The notes under the pieces: generated by a model
What the model was told of the DNA's origin: nothing
Databases searched by the model: none
Seen by the model: only the letters and a program-made list of their open reading frames with translations
NCBI GenBank assembly: GCA_023053545.1
Contig: JAKZAN010000005.1
Coordinates: 3,534,001 to 3,598,000, forward strand
Direction: 5' to 3'
Source of the DNA: Lepidurus packardi
Lineage: Eukaryota; Arthropoda; Branchiopoda; Notostraca; Triopsidae
Length of the DNA stretch: 64,000 nt
Position numbers and translations under genes: made by a program
In this document: positions 30,607 to 40,884 of the stretch, piece by piece
Layout: the number at the start of each line of letters is the position of its first letter
Numbering within the stretch: position 1 is the first letter of the stretch

Positions 30607-31335
30607 AATGTACTGTTCGTTGGTAAAAAGAAAGTACCACTTTGCAAACGAAATACACGCCACTCTTCTTATGTCTTCACTGATGGGACCTTTTTGTAGA
30701 AACCGGACAGTAAAAGATCGGCTTCATGTATCACTAGGACGAGTACTTGCTTTGTTCAGCGATTGAGTATGACTCAACTTCTGAAACCTTAGATGGTAGG
30801 TAGCCTAGTAAGGATTACGACACCTTTCATTAGTTTAGGCAAGCATCGCTCTATGCCACCGTAAAACAAAAGTCTCATAATTCGGAACTAATTGCTAAGA
30901 CTCGTGTCACGAAGACACCGTGAAACGAATCTGTGTTGGGATGGTTACCCTGAAGTAGGTCTCCACTGCTCCGTTTGACCTCCTTTCCCTATTACTGCAC
31001 TACCCTTTACTATAAAGCGGTTTTCGGATGATATTTTACAAAATTATCCTTCAAGCTACGCAGGGGTAAACTTGAAGTCAATTTCGTGTCGCTTGTAGAA
31101 CGCACTGTTGCTACTCCTCCTTTTAATTTTCGTATGTTTATAAGCTTCGGAATTTAACTTAGGTTTAATAAGCTCCGAAAAGAATATAGACCGTAGAATT
31201 ACGGATATGCAACGGACACGGGCCAACTAGAACCCGCCTAACAAAAAATTACTGGCGTCTATCACGTGACGTAAATCCAGTCTCCAGAACTTAAAATTCC
31301 ACTTGAGTGATCTTGCGTGGTTCGCTGAAAGAAAT

Positions 31336-32339
31336 CTTGTAGTCCTGAAAACTGCAATTATCATAACGAATTTGCAATAGATAAGCGCAAAATATATGAA
31401 TGCTCCGATTTGCATGAGGTCGCGAGTAACGACCAGTTCTTCTAGATTTTGCTTTGGAAATTCGCTCTGCCTATGGAATGCGTGAATAACCAGGGAATAG
31501 CATCCTTTCTTATAGAAGGTTGTCGGAATTCTTTTCATTTCCTAACCGTCAGAGCACGATTAGTCGAGGTGTTTACCTGACTGTTTTTGCTCAACTACGG
31601 AATTCATGCATGATTAGAATGCGGAAATATTCGGGAACTGCGGAAGATTGGTGTGGTTACCAGGAAGTCGCAGTACTTTTAGTTTTTTATATTAGTCAAA
31701 GTAATGTATAAATTAATAATTAAAACCTAATTTATTACGGCATTTACCGACGTTTATAAAAGAGAAAGTTCACATGCCAGTTTACTATCTGAAGAAAATA
31801 CTACGCGAAAAGGGATCCAGCTACAGTAGTCAGGTTTGTCTCGCTTTAATTTATAAGCAACATTCGCTCGCATAGATTTCACTGTTCATTAGTGCGTCAT
31901 TGTGCTATTGAAGATTCATAATTGCACTCCTTGCTCCAACGCTGCTGGTATAGGCTGAAGTAACGCTACGAGTACCGGAACTATCCTTAGGCAAAACGTC
32001 GGTGGCTTCTTTTTTGGGGAAGCATGAAGCATGGGAAATTTCGGAGCAATGTCTTTTTGCAGAAGCCAATGCACTTCACACATGAATACATTATAAAATT
32101 AAGCATATTAATTGCCGTTGGTCGTGCACTTCCAGTTGGTACTAAAAAATAAAATGTGTATGGCACAAATTGTTGGCAAATTCGCATTGATTTGGGAAAC
32201 TGTGCTGCTACAGTGAACTGTGGTGACAAATTGAACTTTTAAAAGGGAAGTAAAGTTTCAAAATGAAAAAAACATGTTATAGAAGAGACCAAACAACGTG
32301 TTATGGCTGAAGAACCCCTATGTCAAGTGTGCATATTAA
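31336..32339. other. Intergenic region, nothing recognised
   Basis: About 1 kb between the end of the tandem duplication and the BEL/Pao fragment. Short open frames on both strands lack any family resemblance, and no repeat structure stands out. Confidence 0.4.
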
Positions 32340-33890
32340 CCGAGTAATTAATTATTTAGCGGTTTAAGCCCCGCGCCTTTCCGTCAAATTTCCCTATCCT
32401 TATAACACGGGGGGACAGTTGGCCGGAGAGCTAGCGCCTTTATCTATTAGCGCATTCAAAATCGGACCTTCGATTCATAGGCATAGGGACGGGGCCATTA
32501 CATTTCTTTTCAATGCTAAAAAAAAGTCTCTAAGTGCTTTGGTTAGTTTACAAGCTCGATCACAAAAAAAAATGTCTTTTTCGCGATCGCCATGGCATGC
32601 CGTCCTGCCGGGCCGAGACCCGCGCCTGAGAGCCTTTGGGCAAGTTTTGGGTCGGCTTCGCACTCGAGAGCAATCCCCTGGCAATGGGACCGCACAAGGC
32701 GGTTCCGACTATGCGGGTAACGCTCGTCGTATGGCGTTCAGGGGAGCCGTGGTTCGAAAAAAAAGTCGTTCAGTGACTGATGGGACATATTCCCTTAGCC
32801 ATTTGCTATTAATCGCTTGGTGATCTCCATCGCACCCGAGCGTTAACATCCTTTTCAGTTACAACGTCAACTGGAGGTTCGGGTTACTCCGGCTCAGGAG
32901 GAGATGATTCGGGGTTAACGGCTCCGGATCATCAGGATTCACGCTGGGGTACATCAGCGATCTCCCGTCCAACAGCGATTGAACTTCGGTGATGACAGTG
33001 AATGAGGATTTCGTCCGTGACGGATTGATGCCGTAAGTTATACCTCAGGGCGGCTTTGGCGGAACGTACAAGGCGTTCCCAGACTCCGCCAAAGTGGGGG
33101 GCTGTAGGGGGAGAAAAATTCCAGACAGTTTCTTGCTGCACTAGCTCGTCGCTGATTCTACTCCCATTCCAGTTCTTCAGGCACTGCCGTAGCTGCTTTT
33201 CTTCAGCGCTCAAATTGGTCCCGTTATCACTAAATTCGTGTGATGGGGATCCGCGGCGGCTAACAAAACGCCTGAAAGCCATTATGAAGGAGTCTGTTTC
33301 TAAGGAGTGCGCAGCTTCAAGATGAATTGCAGGGGAAAAGAGGCAGGTGAAGAGACAGACATAACGTTTGTACATCTTTCGATGGATCACGACAACACAC
33401 TGACCGAAATAGTCTATGCCAACATTTGTGAATGGAGGGCTGAACGCATCCAGGCGTTGACGAGGTAATGCTGCCATCAACGGGAAGTTCGGTTTTGCTC
33501 TGTAACGGTTACAGGCAAACCAGCCATTAACGATTCTGTTACTGACGATAGACCGATGGTCACCCAATACTGTTTTGCTCTAACTTGATGCTCGCCACCA
33601 AAGACAGCAAGGTTTCCAGACAGGGATCGTCGGGATCATCTTCAATTCGCTTGGCAGGCCACTCGCAGGTCGGTTGTTGAAGGAAAGCCGGCCCATTGAA
33701 CCATCGGTTTGGCGAAATTAAAGATGTCGCATCTAGGCCTCTGGAACTATCATCTGCGGAGTTCAGCTTCCCAGGAACATGTTTCCACTGGCTGGCATTG
33801 GTGAGTTCAAGTTCAAGGATTTCGGATATCCTATTCGCGACAAATACAGATAAAGAAAATCCCCGAGCGTAGTAAAACGCCACGAAGGCA
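32340..33890 (-). mobile_element. BEL/Pao retrotransposon 3' fragment (RNase H-IN, LTR-like)
   Basis: The minus strand carries the 3' part of a BEL/Pao pol followed by a GC-rich 32340-32858 segment in the position expected for the 3' LTR. The LTR assignment rests on position and the TGTTAAC start at 32858 only. Its 5' side is cut by, or adjoins, the LINE starting near 33893. It differs in orientation and content from the BEL/Pao fragment at 25622-27260. Confidence 0.7.
32860..33890 (-). pseudogene. BEL/Pao pol fragment (RNase H end + integrase)
   Basis: Readable blocks in order: FVANRISEILELELTNASQW, HVPGKLNSADDSSRGLDA and FNGPAFLQQPTCEWP, then the integrase with FPLMAALPRQRLDAFSPPF, NVGIDYFGQCVV, FSDNGTNL and TAPHFGGVWERLVRSAK. 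The C-terminus has [18 protein letters not shown] in a shifted frame. At least two frame breaks (near 33565 and near 33000) make it inactive. The order and motifs are those of Pao-clade integrases. Confidence 0.8.
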
Positions 33891-33892
33891 AT

Positions 33893-35168
33893 GACTAGCG
33901 GCCTAAAACTCCTCATCCAAAATATTAGAAAAAGCAAGAAACAATTAGAAGAACTTATCAGAGAAGCAAACAGAAGAGCTGTCAACATTCTAATTGTTAT
34001 TGAACCACCCCAAACTTTCAATCTCTACTCTACCTCGGGCTACACAATAGTTAAACCTGGCATGGAATACGAGGGAATAATGATTCTTAGCAAGGAGAGC
34101 CCGGGTTACATCATAGACATACAGCAGTTGTACGTTGTTTTTAGTTTTTCCAATCCTAAATACTGCCCCACTCCTGAAAATACTTTACAGGAGGTACACT
34201 GTTAGCACGACTGAGCTCCTACAAGAGATTTGGGACAGATTCCATTCAGTGAGCTCCAAAGTGATCATTACAGGAGATTTCAATGCTCACTTCCGGCTGT
34301 GGGAGAGTATAATACCAGACAACCCAAGCAACGAGCTGTATAACTTTGTTATGGATCACAACCTCTCACTGTCTATACACAGTACGTACCAACACTCCTT
34401 AATGAACGGGGCCACCAATCAACCATAAACTTAACTTAGATCTCGTCACAATTATCCAGCGTAGTGAACTGGAGAATACTAGAAGACACGTAGTTGCAAT
34501 GAGTCAGATCACGTGGCGATCGAACTCGTTGTTGATCTCGCATGCTCTGCTAAAGTGGTCACAAAACCCTGGTGTTGTTATCAAAAAACGAACTGGGAAA
34601 AGCTACGGTCAAACATAGCCAAGGAGCTGTCAATCCGCAAGTACCACTTCTTTGAGCTCTCCAGCACTTCTGCCTTAGACTACGCAGTTGAGTCGCTTAC
34701 GTCAGTGATCAAAATGCGATGACTGCAAATATTCCTAGGAAATCTATTTTTAACCAGAAAAACCCTTGGTGGAACAATAATCTGAGTGACTTACGACAGC
34801 AGGCAGCGAAAGCTCTAAACAACTACAGAAAATTTGGTGGTTCCAAACGAGAATTAAACTTGCAAAATTTGAGAAACCAATACAGAGCGAAAACAAGAGA
34901 ATGCCGGGATCAGCATTGGGATCTACAATTGAATAAAAACAATAATAACATATGGAACCTAGATCGCCTGTTCCGACCTAAACAATAAAGCAGAGTCGAA
35001 TAACTAAAGCAAGAGGATGGCTTACCCTTTCCAAACGCAAGATCCAAATTGAACTGCGGGGACGAAATTACTAGAGGGGGTCCCCTATGATGATAAAAAC
35101 TCTCCTCTGACTTCTCACAACGAGTTATCTCATTATTTGAGATTCCAAGACTTCCCCGTAACACAAAG
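33893..35168 (+). mobile_element. R1-like LINE, left part (endonuclease region)
   Basis: ORF2 start with an apurinic-type endonuclease: LIQNIRKSKKQLEELIREA, NILIVIEPP and IITGDFNAHFRLWES. The EP- and GDFNAH-type blocks suggest the R1 clade. Frames change several times (near 34135, 34440 and 34720), so it is dead. Element B interrupts it at 35168; the rest continues at 40885. Confidence 0.75.
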
Positions 35169-35346
35169 TGTCACGTGTGGCCTGGGGAAAATGCCTACGG
35201 CCCCTGAACTGGGGAAAGGGCTTGATTTCTGATGTTGTATGTTTTGCTGTTTTTGTAGAGAGTTCTTTCGCAACCTCGAAGAGAGATACACGTATTGAGA
35301 TCGAGATCTGTTGAAGTTTACTTTACTTTTTACGGTTTACGCTACA
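35169..35346 (+). repeat. 5' LTR of element B
   Basis: A 178-bp repeat starting TGTCACG and ending GCTACA, matching 40707-40884 by eye. No clear TATA box is visible. Confidence 0.95.
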
Positions 35347-35650
35347 ATTTGGTGGCAGCGGTGGGATTGCCGATTGTATTGCTGGCGATTGCCTACAATC
35401 TGCATTTCGTGCTGTGTAATTTGGGACTGGTAGGTCAGTGGCTGGAATCTCTTAGGAGCAATAGGAGTCCTGGGTGTGGTCGCTGTGAGGTCCTTTGAAA
35501 AAGTGTACAAAGCGGGTCGCGGAGTACCTTAAATTGCTTTGGTGACAAGGACACAGTTTGACTTCTCCCTGCCTATTGCATCCACGACGAATTCTTTTTA
35601 TTCCCCTTGTTGAAGCTAGCACCTCCAGTCCTAAACATTCGAAACCTCGC
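35347..35650 (+). other. Primer-binding site and leader of element B
   Basis: The stretch begins ATTTGGTGGCAGCGGTGGGA, similar in form and offset to the site of element A. A block at 35492-35556 resembles the leader of element A. The frame of gag is open upstream of the first ATG from 35558, so a non-ATG start cannot be excluded. Confidence 0.6.
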
Positions 35651-36820
35651 ATGTATGGTGAGGATTCGAACATAAGTTCCTGTGACGACGTGGCAGCGCG
35701 GACTCGTCCCAGGTTAGGAACTTTTTTGCGAAGTGGGAGAGTCGTTCCCCGTGCTCCACGTGTGGCCCCCGGGAACGTTATTCAGCCTTCCATTATGGCG
35801 AAGCCCGATGAAACCGGGGACAGCGAAGTGGTCCGTGCGTTGACAGCGATGATGCAGCAGATGTGCCATTCGCAGTTACAACTGCAGCAACAGTTCGTAA
35901 CTCAACAACAGACCACGCAAGAGATGTTCCAGAGGTTTGCTGACCATACATCATCGACTGCATATACGGCACCAGCGAATGCTCCCATCGTCCCGGAGTT
36001 CAGGGGTGACAGCGACGTTACCGCTTGGCTGAGGGATTTTGGACAGGTCGCCGGACTTCAGGGATGGGACTCCCTGACGAAGCTAAGGATTGCAGCCTCC
36101 AAGCTCAGTGGAGTTGCTCGCACTTGGCATGATATCGAAGGCGAGAGCTTGCGTGATTGGAGAGAATGGAATCAGAGGTTCGGGACGGTGTTTGGGCGTA
36201 ATCTGACGTTGGAGGAGTGGCTCCGCCGAGTCCAAGAGCGGGTCCAACAATCGGGCGAGTCGGTAATCCAATACGCTTTGGAAAAGGCTGATTTATGTCG
36301 GCGATGTCCGCATGCAATAGCGGAGAGCAACATAATCCCGTACTTGGTCCGTGGACTTGCATGCACTCAATATATTCCAGCCTTGTTGGTTAACTTGCCA
36401 ACCACAGTTAGTACCTTCATCGACACTATTCAGCGGCTTGAAAGCGTGATGGGGTCTTTAGACGTTGGCGCTTCTGTAGGACACCCGAAATTTGTGCCCG
36501 AGGGTCGACTGCCTTCTGCCATTCCTCAACGCTTAGCGACGCCGGTGAAAGTCAGTCCGCCTCAGTCTCCAGTACCCGATTCCGTGTCCGAATTGACTTC
36601 GGCGATGAGGGAACTGACGCTGCAGCTGAACCGCAGTGTCTCGGTGAAGAGACGTGAGGGGAACTCCGGAGGGGTGACACCTGATGAAGAACGGCCCATC
36701 GGACCCCGCAGAATACTGGATCAGATCCAGTGCTATGGCTGCAAGATGCTCGGGCATCTGCGACGTGATTGTCCAACAAGTCCTCGTAAGCCCTCGGGCA
36801 ACGGGCAAGCCGCCCCATAG
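35651..36820 (+). CDS. gag: Gag of element B
   Basis: A 389-residue frame from the ATG at 35651; a downstream ATG at 35795 is also possible. After a Gln-rich stretch (QLQLQQQFVTQQQ) comes the capsid-like part with FRGDSDVTAWLRDFGQVAGL. There is a single CCHC zinc knuckle, CYGCKMLGHLRRDC, whereas element A has two. The frame ends at 36818-36820, and pol follows in the -1 frame. Confidence 0.85.
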   Translation: MYGEDSNISSCDDVAARTRPRLGTFLRSGRVVPRAPRVAPGNVIQPSIMAKPDETGDSEVVRALTAMMQQMCHSQLQLQQQFVTQQQTTQEMFQRFADHTSSTAYTAPANAPIVPEFRGDSDVTAWLRDFGQVAGLQGWDSLTKLRIAASKLSGVARTWHDIEGESLRDWREWNQRFGTVFGRNLTLEEWLRRVQERVQQSGESVIQYALEKADLCRRCPHAIAESNIIPYLVRGLACTQYIPALLVNLPTTVSTFIDTIQRLESVMGSLDVGASVGHPKFVPEGRLPSAIPQRLATPVKVSPPQSPVPDSVSELTSAMRELTLQLNRSVSVKRREGNSGGVTPDEERPIGPRRILDQIQCYGCKMLGHLRRDCPTSPRKPSGNGQAAP

Positions 36821-36876
36821 GGGCAGGGTCGGCTGTTGTCTATGAAGTCCCTGCTAAAGGTTCGCGGCTTCCCACG

Positions 36877-39800
36877 TTGAGTGCCGTGATCGACGGAGTT
36901 GGTTGCGTGGAGGCACTGGTAGACAGTGGGGCCATCGGTAGTTTGGTTCGCCATCGGGATTTGGGCTCTTTGGTCGATTCAATCTCGGACAAGGACCGCT
37001 TGGATTTCCGATGCGCGAATGGGCGTCCGTTCACCTCTGTGGGTTCCGTCTCGTTGACGGTGGAGGTTCTGGGGATAGTGGTAGAACTCCCCCGCGTCTC
37101 AGTCGTAGATAACGCACCGTTTGCGTTGATCTTGGGAAGCGATTGGTTTATGAGCGTCAATGCAACCGTCAGGGCTCGTAATGGACGGTTCGAGGTGGAG
37201 CTACCAGTATTGGTAGGCAGAGATAGTCGTTGCAGCGACGAGTTGGTTCCAAGCACGATAGTAGGATCGAATCCTGTAGCCGTGATGGAGACCTCGTGGG
37301 ATGAAAACTTTCTGGAGAAGATGGAGGTTCTCGAGGTCCCATGTGATGGCGTTGAAGCGCTGTCGGGGCAGGAGGTTGGAATCCCCGCAGGATCACTTCG
37401 GTTCATCGCAGCAAGTGTGGGAGTCGATCGCGACACGTTGCACTTGGAACCGAAGCTGAGCGCCGGACCAGGTCGCGAATGGGCTATTCCGAGTTGCTTA
37501 CTAATGGCTGAGAATGGGGTCGTGCATGTACCGGTTCTGAACTTCGGCGACCAATACATCAGGCTGTCGAAAGGAGAACCTCTTGGTCGAGGGATCGTCG
37601 TTGACCATGCGTTAGAAGAGGTGTCAAGGACTCCTGCTTCCATGTCCAACAGTATGTGTGTCGTATCCCCGCAACAGACGACCAAGACGGTAGAGGTAGA
37701 TCTGCGCGTAGGGGAGGATTTGGCCCCTGAGGAACGAGATCGGCTTCTAACGATGCTTCATGATTACAGCGACTGTTTCGCGAAGACGAAGTCTGATCTG
37801 GGTTTCTGCAATCTATTACCCCATCGGATTGATACTGGGAATGCGATTCCAGTCTCAGTTCATCCAAGGCGGGTACCTTATCGCGAGCGGGAACTTATCC
37901 GAGAGCAGGTTGGTGCTATGCGGTTGATGGATGTCATCGAGCCGTCCATCAGTCCTTGGTCTTTCCCCGTCGTTCTGGTACGTAAGAAGGACGGAAGTCC
38001 TCGGTTCTGCATAGACTACCGCAGGCTCAACGATGTTACTCGGAAGGACGCATATCCTCTCCCGAGAATAGACGATGTGTTGGATAGGTTGGCTGGTGCA
38101 ACGTACTTCACCACACTAGATATGTGCCATGGATACTGTCAGGTGGACTTGGTCGAGGAAGATCGACCCAAGACGGCTTTTTGTACTCCGGATGGGCTTT
38201 TTCAGTACAAACGCATGCCACAAGGCTTGTGCAATGCTCCTGCGTCCTTCCAGCGTCTTCTGGACCGGATCTTGGGGAGCCTGAAATGGCGGTATTGTCT
38301 AGTTTATCTGGACGATATCATGGTGTATTCTCGCACGTTCGAGGAACATTTGGAGCGGTTGTCGTTGGTATTGGAGGCGCTGAGACGAGCGGGATTGTTG
38401 CTCAAGCCGAGCAAATGCCTTTTCGCAAGTCGGACAATCCTCTATTTTGGCCATGTCATTTCTGGTGAAGGCATTCGTCCAGATCCGAGCAAGATTGAGG
38501 TCGTGTCCGATTACCCGACTCCAAAGAGTCTCCGCGACGTAGGAAGCTTTTTGGGGCTCGCTTCCTAATATCGGCGTTTTATTTACAATTTTGCTAGCAT
38601 CGCGTGCCCCCTTAATGATCTGTTGAAGAAAGGAGTCATTTGGATTTGGAAGAACGATCAGGAACAGGCATTTCGTCGCTTGATTACAGCATTAACATCG
38701 GCTCCCACTTTGGTTCATTATGATGAAGCTACACCTCTTATTTTACGTACGGACGCGAGTGGTACTGGTTTAGGTGCGGTGCTGTCGCAGCTCAATGAGG
38801 GTGAGGAGGGTGTTGTTTGCTATCTAAGTCGAAGGTTGACGGATGCTGAACGTAAATGGCATAGCAACGAACTTGAATGTATGGCAGTAGTTTGGGCCGT
38901 TCAGAAGCTCAGGCCCTATCTACTAGGGAAACACTTTACACTGTGAACGGATAACATGGCGGTAGTGTGGTTGTTCAAAAAAAGATAAATCTCCGGGAAG
39001 TTTGCGCGTTGGGTCCTGGCTTTACAGGAGTTTGATTTTAGTATTCAGCATATTAAGGGCACTCAGAATGTGGTCGCGGACGCACTTTCTCGCATTCCCG
39101 AAGCAGATTTTCAGCCCATTTGTGCGACAATTACTCGGTCGCAGAACAAGAGGGATGACTTCGGATTGCAACAGAGGGGCGACCGGTTTGTGGGTGCAAT
39201 CATCGGCTCGCTGGAGACTGGAGAGTCGAAATATGCCGGTATTTTTACTGTGGAAGATGGTGTTCTCTATCGCACATTGGGGGATCACAGGAGAAGGTTG
39301 AGGCTGGTTGTACCACGGTGTATGCGACGCATCGTGCTGTCTGAATGCCACGACAGTGTCAGTGGAGGACATGTCGGCATAGCAAAAACGCTCGACAAGG
39401 TTCATAATCGGTACTGGTGGCCGAAAATGAACAAACACGTGCGTGAATATGTTAGTTCCTGCATCCGTTGTCAGATGTTTAAGCCCGTGATTGGGAGGCC
39501 CGCAGGGGAATTACAGCCGATACGCGCACAAAGTATTGCATTCCATGCCATCGGGATTGACCATGTGGGACCTCTTCATCCAACCGATCGTGGCAATAAG
39601 CACGTCCTCGTAGCTGTCGACTACGCGACACGTTGGATTGAAGCCGCCGCCGTCCCCGATACCTCGGCATCGGTGGCCGCGGATTTTCTGTTAAACCAAG
39701 TAGTTTATCGTTACGGAGCGCCTCTCAAGTTGATAAGTGATCGCGGAACGGCGTTTACCGCCCAACTGTTTGAAGACGCATTGGATACGCTGGGGGTGCG

Positions 39801-40575
39801 ACACGCTATGGCTGCTGCATACCACCCTCAGTCAAATGGGTTGTGTGAACGCACCAATCGTAGTTTAATTGGCGTAATGGCCTTGTGTCTTGGAGACAGT
39901 GAACGAAACTGGGATCGTTTCGTCCCGCAGGCTGTCTTCGCATTGAATACCTCTCGTCAGGAGACGACGAAGTATTCTCCATTCGAGCTTGTGTATGGGA
40001 GACTTCCGGTCCCGCCAAAGTACACTCAGTATCCCTGGCCGGAAGAGGCGCCCACTGGCTATCGCAGCTTCCTTCAGCGGGTTCGAAGAATGTTACGGCT
40101 GGCTCGTCGGCGAACGCGGGCAGAACAGCGCAAGCAAATCAGGTACACCAATGCTCGACGGAGCTCCGCTCCTATCTACCCAGTGAATTCACTTGTATGG
40201 GTATTGCGTCCAAGGAAGAACGGTACCAAAAACCGGATATTCCAGCCCCGATTCCAGGGCCCATTTCGGGTTATGAAACGGCTCACTCCGGTCACGTATA
40301 GAGTAGAAGACTTGCCTAATCGCCGTTCAAGGAAGATATGGCGCATCTTCCCCGTGCATGTGAGCCAGATGAAACCGTTTAAGGCTGGCTTCATTAGTGC
40401 CAGCGAGTCCGGAAGTGAATGCGACGATGCTGACTTAAACGACGAACCGGTCGGACACTGCGATGGAAATCCCTCGTCTTCGCCACCCGTGGTGGATGAA
40501 ATCCCTAACCTACTGCGTACACGGGTCGGGCGTGTTGTTCGTCGGCCTCGTTATTTAGCGGATTATACGGAATAA
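36877..40575 (+). pseudogene. pol: Pol of element B with three in-frame stops
   Basis: One frame is maintained from protease to the C-terminus. Protease VDSGAI lies near residue 17, RT YLDD near 477, RNase H RTDASG after 38740, integrase HDSVSGGH to CIRC near 39350-39475, then GIDHVG, ISDRGTA and GLCERTNR, and a C-terminal RFQGPFRV module. The frame is broken by TAA at 38566-38568 (end of RT), TGA at 38944-38946 and TAA at 38986-38988 (RNase H). No frameshift is seen, and the rest is well preserved. No start is implied at 36877. Confidence 0.9.
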
Positions 40576-40706
40576 CCTTTCTTCTTGTTCTTTCGCTTTC
40601 TTTTGTTCATATTACCTGATTATGAAAAAAAATTTGATCTCTTTGTGTCATTACCCCTTCGTTCGGGCTCGCGCCGAGGGCGGCGCTAAAGGGTAGTGTG
40701 GCCGAG

Positions 40707-40884
40707 TGTCACGTGTGGCCTGGGGAAAATGCCTACGGCCCCTGAACTGGGGAAAGGGCTTGATTTCTGATGTTGTATGTTTTGCTGTTTTTGTAGAGAG
40801 TTCTTTCGCAACCTCGAAGAGAGATACACGTATTGAGATCGAGATCTGTTGAAGTTTACTTTACTTTTTACGGTTTACGCTACA
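40707..40884 (+). repeat. 3' LTR of element B
   Basis: A 178-bp copy of 35169-35346. The 131 bp between the pol stop and this LTR hold a GC-rich stretch and a purine-rich end that may act as the plus-strand primer. Confidence 0.95.

Larger units (their letters stand above)
28069..31335 (+). repeat. Tandem duplication unit 2
   Basis: The matching unit to 24631-28068, starting GTGTTTCCACAGG immediately after unit 1 ends. It contains a LINE fragment (28213-28780) absent from unit 1, and the full orphan gene that unit 1 has lost. Homology to unit 1 ends close to 31335. Confidence 0.8.
35169..40884 (+). mobile_element. Ty3/gypsy LTR retrotransposon with broken pol (element B)
   Basis: The element is 5716 bp, bounded by 178-bp LTRs identical by eye and flanked by the 4-bp duplication AAAG (35165-35168 and 40885-40888). 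It is inserted in the LINE between its endonuclease and reverse transcriptase. It has one gag frame and a pol frame in the same domain order as element A but with clear sequence divergence, so it is a different family of the same group. Three in-frame stops in pol make it unable to code for its own RT and integrase. Confidence 0.95.

Noticed and set aside
32419-32823. 134-residue open frame on the plus strand
   Set aside because: It lies in a GC-rich block at the expected place of a BEL/Pao LTR, has biased composition and no domain resemblance; the open frame probably reflects GC content.
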